From positions 1 to 64,000 of the forward strand of contig RFVC01000002.1 in assembly GCA_009922595.1 (NCBI GenBank): a stretch of DNA of 64,000 nt, read 5' to 3'. Numbering within the stretch: position 1 is the first letter of the stretch; the number at the start of each line of letters is the position of its first letter. A program made the position numbers and the translations under genes. This stretch comes from Gammaproteobacteria bacterium. Its GTDB lineage: Bacteria; Pseudomonadota; Gammaproteobacteria; Pseudomonadales; Pseudohongiellaceae. The notes beneath the pieces were generated by a model. It did not search any database, was not told the origin of the DNA, and worked only from the letters and a program-made list of their open reading frames with translations. This document shows positions 1 to 9,582 of the stretch, piece by piece.

Positions 1-80
1 TCTTAATAATTAGATTTCCTGAAGAGTCCTCTAAAGCTCGGATAAGGCTTAACCATAAATAGAAAATGAGGTGATCTGGG

Positions 81-1430
81 ATGAAATACTTCAAAACAGT
101 AAAAGATCTCTTTCACAAAGTGCTGCTAATCCTGCTTCTTATTACTGCGTCTGATTTGTTGCTGGCTCAGTCCCTCTACAGCAATATCGACTTTCATCCT
201 GTTCCCCTATCCAACATAAGTTCAAGCGCTTACCCAGTCACACAGCAGCCTTCTGCTGAAACCGGCCTGCATTGGAGTAATCACTTAGTTAATACTTATA
301 AGGACAACATCAGGCTAATCGAAAGAGATCATGGCCCCTTTAATATTCTTGTCAGGCAGCAAACTGAATCCCTGGGCGATTTATTGGTAAAGAATGGGGA
401 TTATGAAGAAGCTATAAAGGCCTATGAAAAAAGCATGCATATCATGCGAGTTAATCACGGCCTTTACAATGAAGAACAGGAAACGCTGCTCGATAAGATA
501 ATTAATACCAACATGCAGGTAAAGAACTACAGCAGGGCACATGATCTACAGAAATCCAAGCTCTATCTGAAACAGAAAAACTATTACACAGATGACTCTA
601 GGTATATAAAAGCATTGCTGGACTGGGCAGACTGGAATGTTCAACTGCTGCTAAATAGTGACCACCCACACCAGGCAGAAGTTGAAAGGCCTGGTGCCAC
701 CATTGATACATTCCTTTTAACTGCACAGGAGAATTACATAAAAGCTATAGACTTGATTCAGGCATCCGATGAAGTTAACCATGTACGCCTCATACATGCC
801 GAAAAAAAACTTGCCGCCATCAACTATATAGCTAACTCGATAACGAAGCTTTCGAAGCCAATGTATTTGGTGGATATAGATGACAACACAAACAGCTTTA
901 ACTCTTCAAAAGGGAGAAGAGAGAACCGCGCAGAGATGGCTTACTTTTTAAATGGCAGCAGCGCTCTAAAACGAGCTATAGCCTATTCCCTAGAATCCCC
1001 CGAACCCAACTTTATTTCCATAGCAGAACAAATGATGGCGCTGGGTGACTGGTACCTTCTCTTTGATCGTCGAAGTTCAGCGCTGCAGATGTATGAAGAT
1101 TCGTTTGACTTCCTTAATGCTATTGGCGCCAGCGCCGATGATATTGAGAAGGTCATGACGCCAGGCATGCCGGTTAACAAATCTTCACTAGCGAATACTG
1201 ATAACACTAAAAGAGTTTTCAGCGGTTACATCGATGTTGAATTTAAGGTCAGCAAGTTCGGCATTGCTTATCGGCCGGAGGTAATTGCTACTTCAGAAGA
1301 AGAAATTTCTCCTGTGATCAGGACGCTGATTCGTAAAATCAGGAACGAGAAATTCAGACCTGCATTTATTGATGGCTCGGCTACCAGTAATGAAAATGTA
1401 AAACTTCGCTATTACTATTCCTATAATTAA
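81..1430 (+). CDS. Exported TPR protein with TonB-like C-terminal domain
   Basis: A 449-residue protein of unknown function. The N-terminus (about residues 1-30, basic then LLILLLITASDLLLAQS) is a signal peptide, so the protein should be periplasmic or membrane-attached. Residues about 95-165 look like tetratricopeptide helices (LGDLLVKNGDYEEAIKAYEKS is typical). The last 70 residues read V-x-V-E-F-K-V-S-K-F-G, then IRKIRNEKFRPAF, the pattern of the TonB C-terminal fold, where a two-residue alternation is followed by RFRP. No proline-rich spacer or N-terminal TonB anchor helix is seen, so it is unlikely to be a classic TonB. The start ATG follows GAGGTGATCTGGG. It is convergent with the molybdenum hydroxylase genes and shares a bidirectional terminator with them. 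The fold assignment is moderately sure; the role is unknown. Confidence 0.85.
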   Translation: MKYFKTVKDLFHKVLLILLLITASDLLLAQSLYSNIDFHPVPLSNISSSAYPVTQQPSAETGLHWSNHLVNTYKDNIRLIERDHGPFNILVRQQTESLGDLLVKNGDYEEAIKAYEKSMHIMRVNHGLYNEEQETLLDKIINTNMQVKNYSRAHDLQKSKLYLKQKNYYTDDSRYIKALLDWADWNVQLLLNSDHPHQAEVERPGATIDTFLLTAQENYIKAIDLIQASDEVNHVRLIHAEKKLAAINYIANSITKLSKPMYLVDIDDNTNSFNSSKGRRENRAEMAYFLNGSSALKRAIAYSLESPEPNFISIAEQMMALGDWYLLFDRRSSALQMYEDSFDFLNAIGASADDIEKVMTPGMPVNKSSLANTDNTKRVFSGYIDVEFKVSKFGIAYRPEVIATSEEEISPVIRTLIRKIRNEKFRPAFIDGSATSNENVKLRYYYSYN

Positions 1431-1452
1431 AACGCAGGATATTCATGCACAA

Positions 1453-1478
1453 AAAAGGCCGGGGTATTCCGGCCTTTT
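1453..1478. terminator. Bidirectional intrinsic terminator
   Basis: A perfect 10-bp stem, AAAAGGCCGG (1453-1462) with CCGGCCTTTT (1469-1478), has a 6-nt loop. A-rich and T-rich flanks let it work on both strands. It lies between the convergent TPR gene and the iorB-like gene. Confidence 0.85.
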
Positions 1479-1509
1479 CATGTCTGGCAGATTTAACTGC
1501 TGCAGAATT

Positions 1510-3864
1510 TTATACCAGCTTGTATCCCAGCTCGTACAAGGGCAGCTTCCTGATTCTTTCACCAGTGGCGTTGTAAATTGCATTAGTTACGGCAGCCAAA
1601 ACAGGCGGCATGGATGGTTCTCCAGCTCCTGTAGGCGAAAACTCTTCTGGCTGCAAGAATGCAATTTCCAGTTCAGGTGTCTGAGGCATACGCAGAAGAG
1701 GATACTGGTGGAAGTTCTGCTGCTGGATTATACCGTTCTCAAAGGTAATCTTTGAGTTAAACAACTGGCTAATACCATCAATGATGCCGCCTTCCATCTG
1801 GTTTTCAGCACCACTCAGATTGTGAATGAAACCAAAGTCTGCCACGGCCCAAACCTTGTGAACTTTCACTTCCTTATTGGCGCTAACCGACACATCTGCA
1901 ACTTGAGCTACATAACCGCTGTGACAGAAGTAGAAAGATAATCCCTTAGCACGACCTGCTTCGTTATCATCCTGCTCGTATCCAGAAATCCTTGCAACTT
2001 CTGAGATTACGTTTGCTGCACGCCCAGTATGCATGGAGCCAGGATTCTCGGGGTTTGCAAGCCCAGGTTCACCTAGTGTGTCCATTAAGAATTCAACGTG
2101 TGATTTGCCAGAGGCTACTGCAAGTTCATGCATAAAGCCCTGGAAAGTAAATGCAAAGGCGTTTGATGCGGGGGCGCGCATTGGGCCTGTTGGAATTGCA
2201 TTTTTAAACATGGTCTGGGTCAGCTTGACGTTATCAATGACATCCATTGGGAAGACACTTGCATTTAAATCAGCGCTTGTCATTGGCGTAACATCATTCA
2301 TGGTTGACGTCATGAAATGATCCTGCCATGCCACCAAGTTGCCCTGTCCATCAAGAGCAGCCTTATAGGAGTGAAAACCGCCTGGGCGGAAAAAATCCCC
2401 ACTCATATCATCTTCACGCGTCCATTGAAGTTTAATTGGTATACCCTCCATTCGCTGGGCGATTGCTGTGACTTCGGAAACAAAATCATTGGCAAGTTTT
2501 CGTCCAAAACCACCACCGATTCGAGTTTGATGTAGCACAACACGTTCAGCGGCCTCTTCCTGCGGAACACCCAAGAGTGCTGCAGCACTGCTTTCACCAC
2601 CCTGTGGAATCTGAGCAGGGGCCCAAATTTCTATAGAGCCATTTTCGTAAAGCGCAGTACATGTTTCAGGCTCTAGCTGAGCATGACTAACATAGGGATA
2701 TTCATAAAAAGCTGAAAGCACCTGGTCAGCACTTTCCATAACTGCTTCAGCGTCTCCTTTGCTAGCAGGATTATCTGTAGGAATTGACGCGCCCGGGCCA
2801 CCGGCCAACATCATAAGAGGTTCGCCATCTGAATGCTGAATTGCTCGAGCCTGATCTACAAGATCATCCCATGTTGCAGTCTCTGCATTGCTCAGGTCCC
2901 AATCAATCTCTAGCTCCCGCTTAGCTTTGATTGCTGCCCAAGTCGATTCCGCAACTATAGCTACACCACTGAACATATCACCAGTGGCTGTGTTAAAGCC
3001 TTTTGGATTTCCAACCTCATCAATAATGAATGCATCTACTACGCCCGGCATTGCCTTGATGTGATCTTCATTAAAAGACCGTGCTCTGCCGCCAATCTGG
3101 GCTGACTTAGTATAGGTGGCATAGAGCATGCCCTCCATCTGAGTATCAGCACCGAATAAAGGCTTACCCTGAACGATGTCATAGTTATCAACACCTGTGA
3201 ACCGGCGCCCTAGTAGCTTGAACTGATCAAATGATTTTAGAGTCAGAGAGGAAGGGTCAGGTACTGGTATCGTCGCCGCGAGTTCGGCAAATTCACCATA
3301 ACTCCATTCACGCCCGGAAGCAGCATGTTGTACCTTAGTGTTGCTTGTGGAAAGTTCCGACACAGGAATGTCAAGTTGCTGTGAAGCCGCGGTCAAAATC
3401 ATGGCGCGTGCTGTAGCGCCAGCTTGACGCATAGCCATCCAGTTCATTGGCGTGGAAAGCGAGCCGCCAGCAAATTGTACGCCGTATCTTGTCGCATCAA
3501 TATCAGCCTGAACAACATCTACGTCTTCCCATGCACAATCAAGCTCTTCTGCAATAATCAGCGGCAGACCGGTTTTTATACCTTGTCCACATTCAGGATT
3601 CTTGGAAAACAGGTTTACTCGACCATTAGTCTGAATTTGGACATAAGGGCTGAGCGTGCTTAGTTCAGAACCTTGCGCCTTTGCTTTGGGGCTATTGCCT
3701 ATGGCCATGCCAATGACGAGACCACCTCCAGCGATGCCGCTGATTTTGAAAAAGTCTCTACGGCTAACGTCTGGTATGCCAGCATTGGCCTTGGTTGGTT
3801 TTGTAAATTCCTGAAAAAAATCTGGTAATTCTGGAGACAATGTATTTTCTTTAATTAATTTCAT
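1510..3864 (-). CDS. iorB: Molybdopterin-binding subunit of a Tat-exported xanthine-oxidase-family dehydrogenase (IorB-like)
   Basis: This is the large catalytic subunit (784 aa) of a two-subunit molybdenum hydroxylase of the isoquinoline 1-oxidoreductase type. These enzymes hydroxylate N-heterocycles or oxidise aldehydes and pass electrons to the 2Fe-2S partner. The start is set at 3864 because that ATG overlaps the stop of the upstream subunit (ATGA) and has GGAGG upstream; a longer frame reaching 3969 would run through the partner gene. Residues 34-38 (SRRDF), followed by a hydrophobic stretch, form a twin-arginine signal, so the folded cofactor-loaded enzyme should be exported. The conserved catalytic glutamate lies in GAGEP near residue 749. 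The real substrate cannot be read from the sequence. No XdhC-type maturation gene is nearby. Confidence 0.92.
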   Translation of the reverse strand: MKLIKENTLSPELPDFFQEFTKPTKANAGIPDVSRRDFFKISGIAGGGLVIGMAIGNSPKAKAQGSELSTLSPYVQIQTNGRVNLFSKNPECGQGIKTGLPLIIAEELDCAWEDVDVVQADIDATRYGVQFAGGSLSTPMNWMAMRQAGATARAMILTAASQQLDIPVSELSTSNTKVQHAASGREWSYGEFAELAATIPVPDPSSLTLKSFDQFKLLGRRFTGVDNYDIVQGKPLFGADTQMEGMLYATYTKSAQIGGRARSFNEDHIKAMPGVVDAFIIDEVGNPKGFNTATGDMFSGVAIVAESTWAAIKAKRELEIDWDLSNAETATWDDLVDQARAIQHSDGEPLMMLAGGPGASIPTDNPASKGDAEAVMESADQVLSAFYEYPYVSHAQLEPETCTALYENGSIEIWAPAQIPQGGESSAAALLGVPQEEAAERVVLHQTRIGGGFGRKLANDFVSEVTAIAQRMEGIPIKLQWTREDDMSGDFFRPGGFHSYKAALDGQGNLVAWQDHFMTSTMNDVTPMTSADLNASVFPMDVIDNVKLTQTMFKNAIPTGPMRAPASNAFAFTFQGFMHELAVASGKSHVEFLMDTLGEPGLANPENPGSMHTGRAANVISEVARISGYEQDDNEAGRAKGLSFYFCHSGYVAQVADVSVSANKEVKVHKVWAVADFGFIHNLSGAENQMEGGIIDGISQLFNSKITFENGIIQQQNFHQYPLLRMPQTPELEIAFLQPEEFSPTGAGEPSMPPVLAAVTNAIYNATGERIRKLPLYELGYKLV

Positions 3865-4364
3865 GCTAATTCTCCTCCCTCTGCGGCATTGTAAAACGCA
3901 GTGCCATTCATCTTGGCAGCAGCATTTTTTATTGCCTGGCGAATACGCGTATAGGTAGCGCAGCGACAAATATTGCCTGACATGGCTGCGTCAATCTCAG
4001 CATCACTGGGATTTGAGTTTGTGTTCAGTAGAGCTGTCGCGCTCATGATCTGACCAGCCTGACAGTAACCACACTGGGGAACATCAATTTCAATCCAGGC
4101 TTCCTGAACAGGCGTCAAGGTGCCATCAGCAGCAAGACCCTCGATAGTAGTGATTTGCTGTTCACTTAGGTTGCCTACCGGAATCTGACAGGAGCGAACT
4201 GGCGCGCCGTCCAAATGCACCGTGCATGCTCCACACTGGGCAATACCACAGCCATATTTGGTGCCAACCAGACCAAGCTCGTCACGAAGCACCCACAGTA
4301 GCGGGGTGGAGGGATCGATCTCACCGATGTCCATTGTTTGACCGTTAATGTTTAAAGTTGCCAT
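3861..4364 (-). CDS. iorA: 2Fe-2S subunit of the molybdenum hydroxylase (IorA-like)
   Basis: This is the small electron-transfer subunit (167 aa) of the same enzyme. It carries both expected [2Fe-2S] sites: a plant-ferredoxin type with C39, C44, C47 and C59, and a C-terminal helical type with C98, C101, C133 and C135 (CGYC and CRC). Length and order match the isoquinoline 1-oxidoreductase alpha subunit, and no FAD subunit accompanies it, as is usual for this subfamily. It has no signal peptide, so it probably leaves the cell with the Tat signal of its partner. It is the first gene of a two-gene operon and overlaps the next gene by 4 nt, implying translational coupling. The 526-bp leader upstream carries two similar 18-bp direct repeats. 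Confidence 0.93.
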   Translation of the reverse strand: MATLNINGQTMDIGEIDPSTPLLWVLRDELGLVGTKYGCGIAQCGACTVHLDGAPVRSCQIPVGNLSEQQITTIEGLAADGTLTPVQEAWIEIDVPQCGYCQAGQIMSATALLNTNSNPSDAEIDAAMSGNICRCATYTRIRQAIKNAAAKMNGTAFYNAAEGGELA

Positions 4365-4616
4365 AACAATTCCTTTGGTTTTTAAATTTGTAGCCTAAAT
4401 AAAATTTGTGCAATTCGTTAATTCGTAGTCTATCTATGCAGTTAAAAACTGTTGCGTCTTCTGACGCAGATTTATGCTTTTATTAATTCTCATTATTGCC
4501 CGAAAGAAACCGGAAAAAATCAAAAGTAAACCACTCAAAAATAAGAATCAAGCAGTAAAACCGGTATTTTCAGCCGGAAATCTCACCGGGGATGATCTTT
4601 CTAGAATTACAAAAAA

Positions 4617-4634
4617 GTATACCCCATGAAATCC
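4617..4634 (+). repeat. Direct repeat copy 1, candidate operator
   Basis: GTATACCCCATGAAATCC matches the copy at 4684-4701 at 16 of 18 positions. The copies are 67 bp apart start to start, in the leader between iorA and the acyltransferase gene. A regulator site is an inference. Confidence 0.5.
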
Positions 4635-4683
4635 TCAATTACCCTATGGGAAATATGAAAAAACCTCGAATTTCAGGCACTAT

Positions 4684-4701
4684 GTGTAGCCCATGAAATC
4701 C
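4684..4701 (+). repeat. Direct repeat copy 2, candidate operator
   Basis: GTGTAGCCCATGAAATCC is the second copy of the repeat at 4617-4634, in the same orientation. Confidence 0.5.
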
Positions 4702-4890
4702 TTTTTTGGGGCAGGTACAGGTTTAATTTTAAGGGATAAACTCTTCTTTTCTGCGTGTGATAAACCTGTCCGAAAGCTTTAAAGTTTCACCCTACAGCTC
4801 AACAAACCCTTAAAATGACAAAAACTGATTGTTTGTAAGTACTAACATATCATATGGATCAATACTTATGCTACTTTCCAAAAACCTTAT

Positions 4891-5475
4891 ATGGCGCCAG
4901 TGAAAAGAACTGTCTTCAATACTCCTGTCATAACCCCCATTTTTCGCTTTTTAGCCAGACTATGGCTCAAGTGGACAGGGTGGAAAGTCAGCGCAAAGGA
5001 AGTGCCAGAACCGCCCTTTATCTTTATTGCCGCGCCCCACACCAGCAACTGGGATTTCCCGTACCTAATTGCAGCGACCCTGGTCCTTAGAATCGAGATT
5101 CACTGGATGGGCAAACACACGCTGTTTACCCCAGTGACAGGTGCCATCATGTGTTGGCTGGGCGGCATTCCAGTCAATAGGACCAAGGCGCACAACATGG
5201 TGTCTCGGATGGCAGAAAGACTCAAAACAAATCCGAATACCATCCTGTGCATTCCCCCCGAAGGGACACGCAGCAAGGTGAAGGAGTGGAAAAGTGGGTT
5301 TTATTTTATTGCCCGCAAGGCTGGCGTGCCGATTCTTATGGCCGCTATTGATTCAGAAAGGCGAGAACTCAAACTAATGGGAGAGTTTATTCCGTCAGGC
5401 GATCTCGACAAGGATCTCAGGCTAATCAAGTCACATTACCAGGACATCAAAGGGATAAACCCGGAAAATTTCTAA
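4891..5475 (+). CDS. PlsC-like 1-acylglycerol-3-phosphate acyltransferase family protein
   Basis: A 194-residue glycerolipid acyltransferase of the PlsC family, which moves an acyl group from acyl-CoA or acyl-ACP to a lysophospholipid-type acceptor at the inner membrane. The HX4D catalytic motif is H50-T-S-N-W-D55, and the acceptor-binding motif is PEGTR at 123-127. The N-terminal segment around residues 12-30 is amphipathic to hydrophobic and probably associates with the membrane. The protein is shorter than typical PlsC (about 240 aa) and the context is not a lipid operon, so the precise substrate is open. The start at 4891 was preferred because an overlapping frame from 4854 encodes nothing recognisable. 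Confidence 0.88.
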   Translation: MAPVKRTVFNTPVITPIFRFLARLWLKWTGWKVSAKEVPEPPFIFIAAPHTSNWDFPYLIAATLVLRIEIHWMGKHTLFTPVTGAIMCWLGGIPVNRTKAHNMVSRMAERLKTNPNTILCIPPEGTRSKVKEWKSGFYFIARKAGVPILMAAIDSERRELKLMGEFIPSGDLDKDLRLIKSHYQDIKGINPENF

Positions 5476-5489
5476 GCCGAATATTCGGC
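5476..5489. terminator. Palindrome between convergent genes, possible terminator
   Basis: A perfect 14-bp palindrome, GCCGAATATTCGGC, sits directly after the acyltransferase stop and 3 bp before the tag stop. It could form a short hairpin, but there is no T-tract, so the terminator call is weak. Confidence 0.35.
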
Positions 5490-5492
5490 ACC

Positions 5493-6092
5493 TCAATCCA
5501 ACAGAGCTTTGATTTTCTGGTACCGGAAACAATCCTTTGTGTGATCATTGACCATGCCGATGGCCTGCATGTAGGCATACACGATAGTGGGACCCACAAA
5601 GCTGAACCCGCGTTTCTTCAGATCCCTGGATATCTCCTCTGATATTTCAGTCTTGGCCGGCAGTTCCTTAATACTTTTCCATGAATTCTGAATCGGCTTG
5701 TCGTCCACGAAACTCCAGATGTAACTGTTGAACGTGCCAAATTCATTACGCACTTTCAAGAAGGCCCTGGCGTTAGTGACAGCCGAATTTACTTTCATTC
5801 GGTTGCGAATAATACATGGGTTCTTAAGTAGGCTATTTATCCTTCCCTGCTTGTATTCAGCGACAGCATTAAAATCAAATCCATCAAACGCCTCCCTGAA
5901 CGCTTGCCGCTTTTTTAGCACTGTTATCCAGCTCAGTCCGGCCTGCATGCCTTCGAGCACGAGGAATTCAAAAAGTTTCTTATCGTTATGAATGGGTACG
6001 CCCCACTCATTATCGTGATACCTATGATAAAGCGTATCGTCGCCTGCCCAGGCACAGCGTGTTTCTGGAATTGATTTGGTCTTTTGTACCAT
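5493..6092 (-). CDS. tag: DNA-3-methyladenine glycosylase I
   Basis: A base-excision repair enzyme (199 aa) that removes 3-methyladenine from alkylated DNA. It shows the Tag signature YHDNEWG near residue 25, and the four zinc ligands of the family can be placed: C13, H26, H184 and C188 (NDHTKDC). E48, in the segment LEGMQAGLSW, matches the base-recognition glutamate of E. coli Tag. The length is close to E. coli Tag (187 aa). It is convergent with the acyltransferase gene and lies downstream of ftsX on the same strand, 44 nt away, so it may be cotranscribed. Confidence 0.95.
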   Translation of the reverse strand: MVQKTKSIPETRCAWAGDDTLYHRYHDNEWGVPIHNDKKLFEFLVLEGMQAGLSWITVLKKRQAFREAFDGFDFNAVAEYKQGRINSLLKNPCIIRNRMKVNSAVTNARAFLKVRNEFGTFNSYIWSFVDDKPIQNSWKSIKELPAKTEISEEISRDLKKRGFSFVGPTIVYAYMQAIGMVNDHTKDCFRYQKIKALLD

Positions 6093-6136
6093 AGGGAATC
6101 AGTTTGGAGGCTTGATATGCAGCAAAAGCTTGAGTG

Positions 6137-7096
6137 TCAGGCTGGTTCGATATTTTTCAGCTGCCTTATTACCGTTACACAGGCACCGATGAAACCAAGG
6201 CCTCCGGCGGTCACCAGCAGCAGCAAAGCATTGCTAACACTTATTCCGGCAAGGGAATAGTCACTCCCATACAGGGTGAGCAGCTGTGAAAGAGGTCCTG
6301 ACAAAAACAGGAATACGATGAGAACCAGCAAGATAGAAATCAGGCCACCCCCTATGCCATACCATATTCCGGTATAGAGAAAAGGCCTGGCCACATAGGC
6401 GTCAGTTCCGCCAACAAGTTTCATTACAAGAATTTCATCACGCCGATTTTCAATGGCGAGGCGCACAGTGTTTCCCACGGCAAGGATGACACCAAGACCA
6501 AGCAGCAGGGCAAGACCGGCAGCAAGTCTCTCCGCAAAGCCAATGATGGCAAAAAGGCGCTGCACCCATTCAAGGTCAACCTGCACATACTCAACATCGG
6601 GCCTCGCATCGAGCTCACCTGCCAGTACAGGCAATGACCCTAATGCCGTCTCGGCAGGCGTCACAACCAGGACTGGAGGCAGCGGATTTTCATCCAGATT
6701 TTCTAGCACATTACCTAATCCGGAGGTCGCCTGGAATTCCACCAGCGCTGTTTCTGCGGAAATAGCCGTCACCGTCAGCACCTCTTCCATGGCTTCGATT
6801 TCCCGTCGATTGTTTTCGAGCGCTGCTTCGCTAATGGCAATATCCATGAACAGTGAAATATTACCAGCCTGGTCGAGACTGCGATTCAGTTGCTGGAGAT
6901 TCTGAAGAAAAAGAAGCAGGCAGACCGGCAGGGCAAGCGCGATGCCAATTACCGACCATGTCAGGAAACTGGAGCCTGGCTCAACCATCAGTCTTGACAG
7001 ACTGTCCACGGCGGTTTCCTGGTTCTGTTGAAACCAGCTTATTTTATTTACTTTCTTGCGGCCGACAACCGAATTGGAAGAGGCGTTTCGACTCAT
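6137..7096 (-). CDS. ftsX: Cell division ABC transporter permease FtsX
   Basis: FtsX (319 aa) is the membrane partner of FtsE. Together they transmit ATP hydrolysis across the inner membrane to activate murein hydrolases at the septum. The sequence shows a cytoplasmic N-terminus, a first membrane helix around residues 45-65 (VIGIALALPVCLLLFL), a periplasmic loop of about 100 residues and three C-terminal helices, the normal four-helix FtsX plan. Its start overlaps the ftsE stop by 4 nt (ATGA). The order ftsY-ftsE-ftsX is conserved in gammaproteobacteria; rpoH, often next, is not here. Confidence 0.95.
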   Translation of the reverse strand: MSRNASSNSVVGRKKVNKISWFQQNQETAVDSLSRLMVEPGSSFLTWSVIGIALALPVCLLLFLQNLQQLNRSLDQAGNISLFMDIAISEAALENNRREIEAMEEVLTVTAISAETALVEFQATSGLGNVLENLDENPLPPVLVVTPAETALGSLPVLAGELDARPDVEYVQVDLEWVQRLFAIIGFAERLAAGLALLLGLGVILAVGNTVRLAIENRRDEILVMKLVGGTDAYVARPFLYTGIWYGIGGGLISILLVLIVFLFLSGPLSQLLTLYGSDYSLAGISVSNALLLLVTAGGLGFIGACVTVIRQLKNIEPA

Positions 7097-7761
7097 GCCG
7101 CATCCTCCGAGTCGGCAAGACGACCCTTCTCAAGGGTTAGTACCCTGTGCTTATTTCTGTCTATCAAACCCCGGTCATGGGTCGCTATCAACACGCTGGT
7201 GCCCACCTGGTTGAACTGCTCGAACAGGTCCATGATCTCAGCTGACAATTCTGGATCAAGGTTGCCGGTGGGTTCGTCTGCAAGCAGCAAAACAGGTTTG
7301 TTGACCACGGCCCTTGCTATACCGACACGCTGTTGTTCACCTCCGGAAAGCGCAATGGGGTTTTGGTTTTCCTTTTTCAGCAACCCGACCTTGTCGAGTG
7401 CTGCCCTTACCCTGCGGGCAGCATCTTCATTGCTATAGCCCGCCACCAGCAGCGGCAGTGCCACATTGTCAAACACACTACGGTCAAAAAGGAGCTGGTG
7501 ATCCTGAAAGACAACGCCTATGTTGCGCCTGAAATAAGGTAACTGGCGCCGCGACAGGCGATTTAAATTTTTGCCATTAACAATCACCTGGCCACCACTG
7601 GCTTTCTCCATGCACATGACAAGTTTGAGTAAGGTGCTTTTACCTGCCCCGGAGTGACCGGTCAGAAATGCAAATTCTCCAGCCCCAAGGTCAAAACCGA
7701 GATTCAGCAGGGCTTCGTGGCCACCAGGATAACGCTTGCTGACGCTGTCAAACTTGATCAT
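7093..7761 (-). CDS. ftsE: Cell division ATP-binding protein FtsE
   Basis: The ATPase of the FtsEX complex (222 aa). Walker A is GHSGAGKST at 35-43, the ABC signature is LSGGEQQ at 138-144, and Walker B with D-loop is ADEPTGNLD ending at 169, followed by an ATHD switch histidine. Length and motifs match E. coli FtsE. It lies 21 nt downstream of ftsY and overlaps ftsX, so the three genes form one operon coupling membrane targeting to cell division. Confidence 0.97.
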   Translation of the reverse strand: MIKFDSVSKRYPGGHEALLNLGFDLGAGEFAFLTGHSGAGKSTLLKLVMCMEKASGGQVIVNGKNLNRLSRRQLPYFRRNIGVVFQDHQLLFDRSVFDNVALPLLVAGYSNEDAARRVRAALDKVGLLKKENQNPIALSGGEQQRVGIARAVVNKPVLLLADEPTGNLDPELSAEIMDLFEQFNQVGTSVLIATHDRGLIDRNKHRVLTLEKGRLADSEDAA

Positions 7762-7782
7762 TTTTTGGATAGAGAGGTGTGA

Positions 7783-8784
7783 TTATTCCTGCGGAGGGTC
7801 AAACAATGCATTAACAAAGTCACTGGCGACAAAAGGCCTCAGGTCTTCTGCCTTCTCACCAATACCTATGAACCTTATAGGAAGGCCAAACTGACGGGCA
7901 ATAGCGAAAATCATCCCACCCTTGGCCGTACCGTCAAGCTTGGTCAGGGTTATGCCGGTAATATTGACAGCCTTGCCAAAACTTTCAGCCTGGCTGATTC
8001 CGTTTTGTCCGGTACCTGCATCCAGCACAAGCATGATCTCATGGGGAATATCGTCGTCGAGTTTCTTCAACACGCGAATGACCTTTGCCAATTCCTGCAT
8101 AAGATTGTCCTTGTTGTGCAGTCGCCCGGCAGTATCCGCTATCAGCACATCGACATTCCTGGCTCTTGCCGATTCGTAGGCATCGTAAATAACGGAAGCG
8201 CTGTCTGCACCGGTGTGCTGCGCAACAACAGGAAGGTCGTGCCTTTTGCCCCACTCCTCAAGCTGCTCAACAGCCGCCGCCCTGAAAGTATCGCCTGCAG
8301 CCAGCATGACTGAAAGGTCTTGCGACTGGAAACGACTGGCCAGTTTGCCAATAGTCGTCGTTTTACCGACTCCATTAACTCCTACCATTAGGATGACGAA
8401 AGGCTTGCCGCTTTTTGTCGGCTCGAGCGGTTGCTCGCATCTTTCTAGTATCTGCTGAAGCTGCTCCTGAAGGGCAGTGTAGAGTGCACCGGAATCAGTA
8501 AGCTGTTTTCTTTCAAGGCTGGCAGTGAGTTCATCAATGATTGTCATCGTGGTTTTTATACCCACATCAGCCATAAGGAGATGGTTTTCAAGCTCCTCCA
8601 GCAAGGCTGCGTTAATTGCTTTCTTGCCGGACAGTAAAGTAGAAAGACCCTCACCCAGGTTGCTACGGGTTTTTTGCAGGCCGGATTTTAGACGCCCGAA
8701 CAGGGAGGTGTTTTCAGCGCTCTTGCTGTCTTGCACTTGAGTGCTATCAGGCTGATCGGCTTTTTTCTTGCCAAATCCAAACAT
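7783..8784 (-). CDS. ftsY: Signal recognition particle receptor FtsY
   Basis: The SRP receptor GTPase (333 aa) docks ribosome-SRP complexes at the inner membrane for cotranslational insertion. The NG domain is complete: an N-domain around residues 40-115, G1 loop GVNGVGKTTT near 135-144, DTAGR (G3) and TKLDGTAKGG (G4/closing loop). The acidic N-terminal A domain is only about 30 residues, much shorter than in E. coli (497 aa in total), and begins with a basic FGFGKKK stretch that may bind lipid directly. It is the first gene of the ftsYEX operon and is divergent from rsmD. Confidence 0.96.
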   Translation of the reverse strand: MFGFGKKKADQPDSTQVQDSKSAENTSLFGRLKSGLQKTRSNLGEGLSTLLSGKKAINAALLEELENHLLMADVGIKTTMTIIDELTASLERKQLTDSGALYTALQEQLQQILERCEQPLEPTKSGKPFVILMVGVNGVGKTTTIGKLASRFQSQDLSVMLAAGDTFRAAAVEQLEEWGKRHDLPVVAQHTGADSASVIYDAYESARARNVDVLIADTAGRLHNKDNLMQELAKVIRVLKKLDDDIPHEIMLVLDAGTGQNGISQAESFGKAVNITGITLTKLDGTAKGGMIFAIARQFGLPIRFIGIGEKAEDLRPFVASDFVNALFDPPQE

Positions 8785-8997
8785 GAAATTACTGCTGAAT
8801 CATTGGTGTTCTGGATTATGAAATACGTCACTAGCAATGATGTGTGAGCACTGCCTGTAATGTCATAAATAAAGGATCATTATGCTATCAGCACTGCTCC
8901 TGCTATACCACAGAAATTCTGGCACAATGACTCTGAGCCAGCCTAAATCCGGGCTACAGCAAAGGCATTCAAATTAAACCATTTGATTTAGCAATTA

Positions 8998-9582
8998 ATG
9001 AACAGCCATTCCAGTAATAAAAACCAGTTTCGAATTATTGCAGGCAAGTGGCGCAGCCGAAAACTTTCTTTCCCAGGCAATGTTGACTCACTTCGCCCAA
9101 CCACAGACAGAATTCGGGAAACGGTTTTTAACTGGCTGCAGCTGCAGCTCCCTGGAGCCAGATGCCTAGATCTCTTCGCAGGCAGCGGTGCGCTCTCATT
9201 TGAAGCATGCTCAAGGCAGGCAGAATCTGTAATCTGCCTGGACAAATCCGTCGAGGCGACCACGAGAATTGCCGAGAACTGCAAAACACTTGGCTGTGAC
9301 AACATGGAGGTTATAACCGCAGATGCTTTAAAGTGGCTTGACGGGACCTCAGGTCTGGCGAAATTCGACCTGGTTTTTCTCGACCCACCTTTTTCCGGAG
9401 ACCTTCTTAACCAATGTATCACCCAGCTCGATACAGGGCACTTTCTCTCACAGGGCGCACGGATCTATATTGAATCAGGCAGCCCGCTGGACTCGCTTGA
9501 GACTCCGAAGCACTGGAACCTCCTGAAACATAAAAAGGGAGGACAGGTATATTTTGGCGTATATGAAAGTGTAAGACACTAG
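8998..9582 (+). CDS. rsmD: 16S rRNA (guanine(966)-N(2))-methyltransferase
   Basis: An SAM-dependent methyltransferase (194 aa) that modifies G966 of 16S rRNA in the small subunit. It has the SAM-binding motif I DLFAGSG at 58-64, an acidic motif II (LDKS), and the N-methylation motif DPPF at 129-132. The N-terminal RIIAGKWRSRKLSFP and RPTTDRIRETVFNWL are family hallmarks. Divergence from ftsY is the common arrangement. Length is normal. Confidence 0.95.
   Translation: MNSHSSNKNQFRIIAGKWRSRKLSFPGNVDSLRPTTDRIRETVFNWLQLQLPGARCLDLFAGSGALSFEACSRQAESVICLDKSVEATTRIAENCKTLGCDNMEVITADALKWLDGTSGLAKFDLVFLDPPFSGDLLNQCITQLDTGHFLSQGARIYIESGSPLDSLETPKHWNLLKHKKGGQVYFGVYESVRH

Larger units (their letters stand above)
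4365..4890. other. Divergent intergenic region
   Basis: This AT-rich, 526-bp gap lies between the divergent iorA-like and acyltransferase genes. No credible coding frame was seen on either strand. It contains a hairpin, TGCGTC (4453-4458) with GACGCA (4463-4468), and a pair of 18-bp direct repeats at 4617 and 4684. It presumably holds promoters and operator sites for both directions. Confidence 0.6.

Noticed and set aside
4854-5090. Frame overlapping the acyltransferase start
   Set aside because: Its product has no family features, while the other frame carries the HX4D and PEGTR motifs.
6453-6905. Long plus-strand frame antisense to ftsX
   Set aside because: It is serine/arginine-rich with no domain and lies wholly within ftsX, which has all its expected features.
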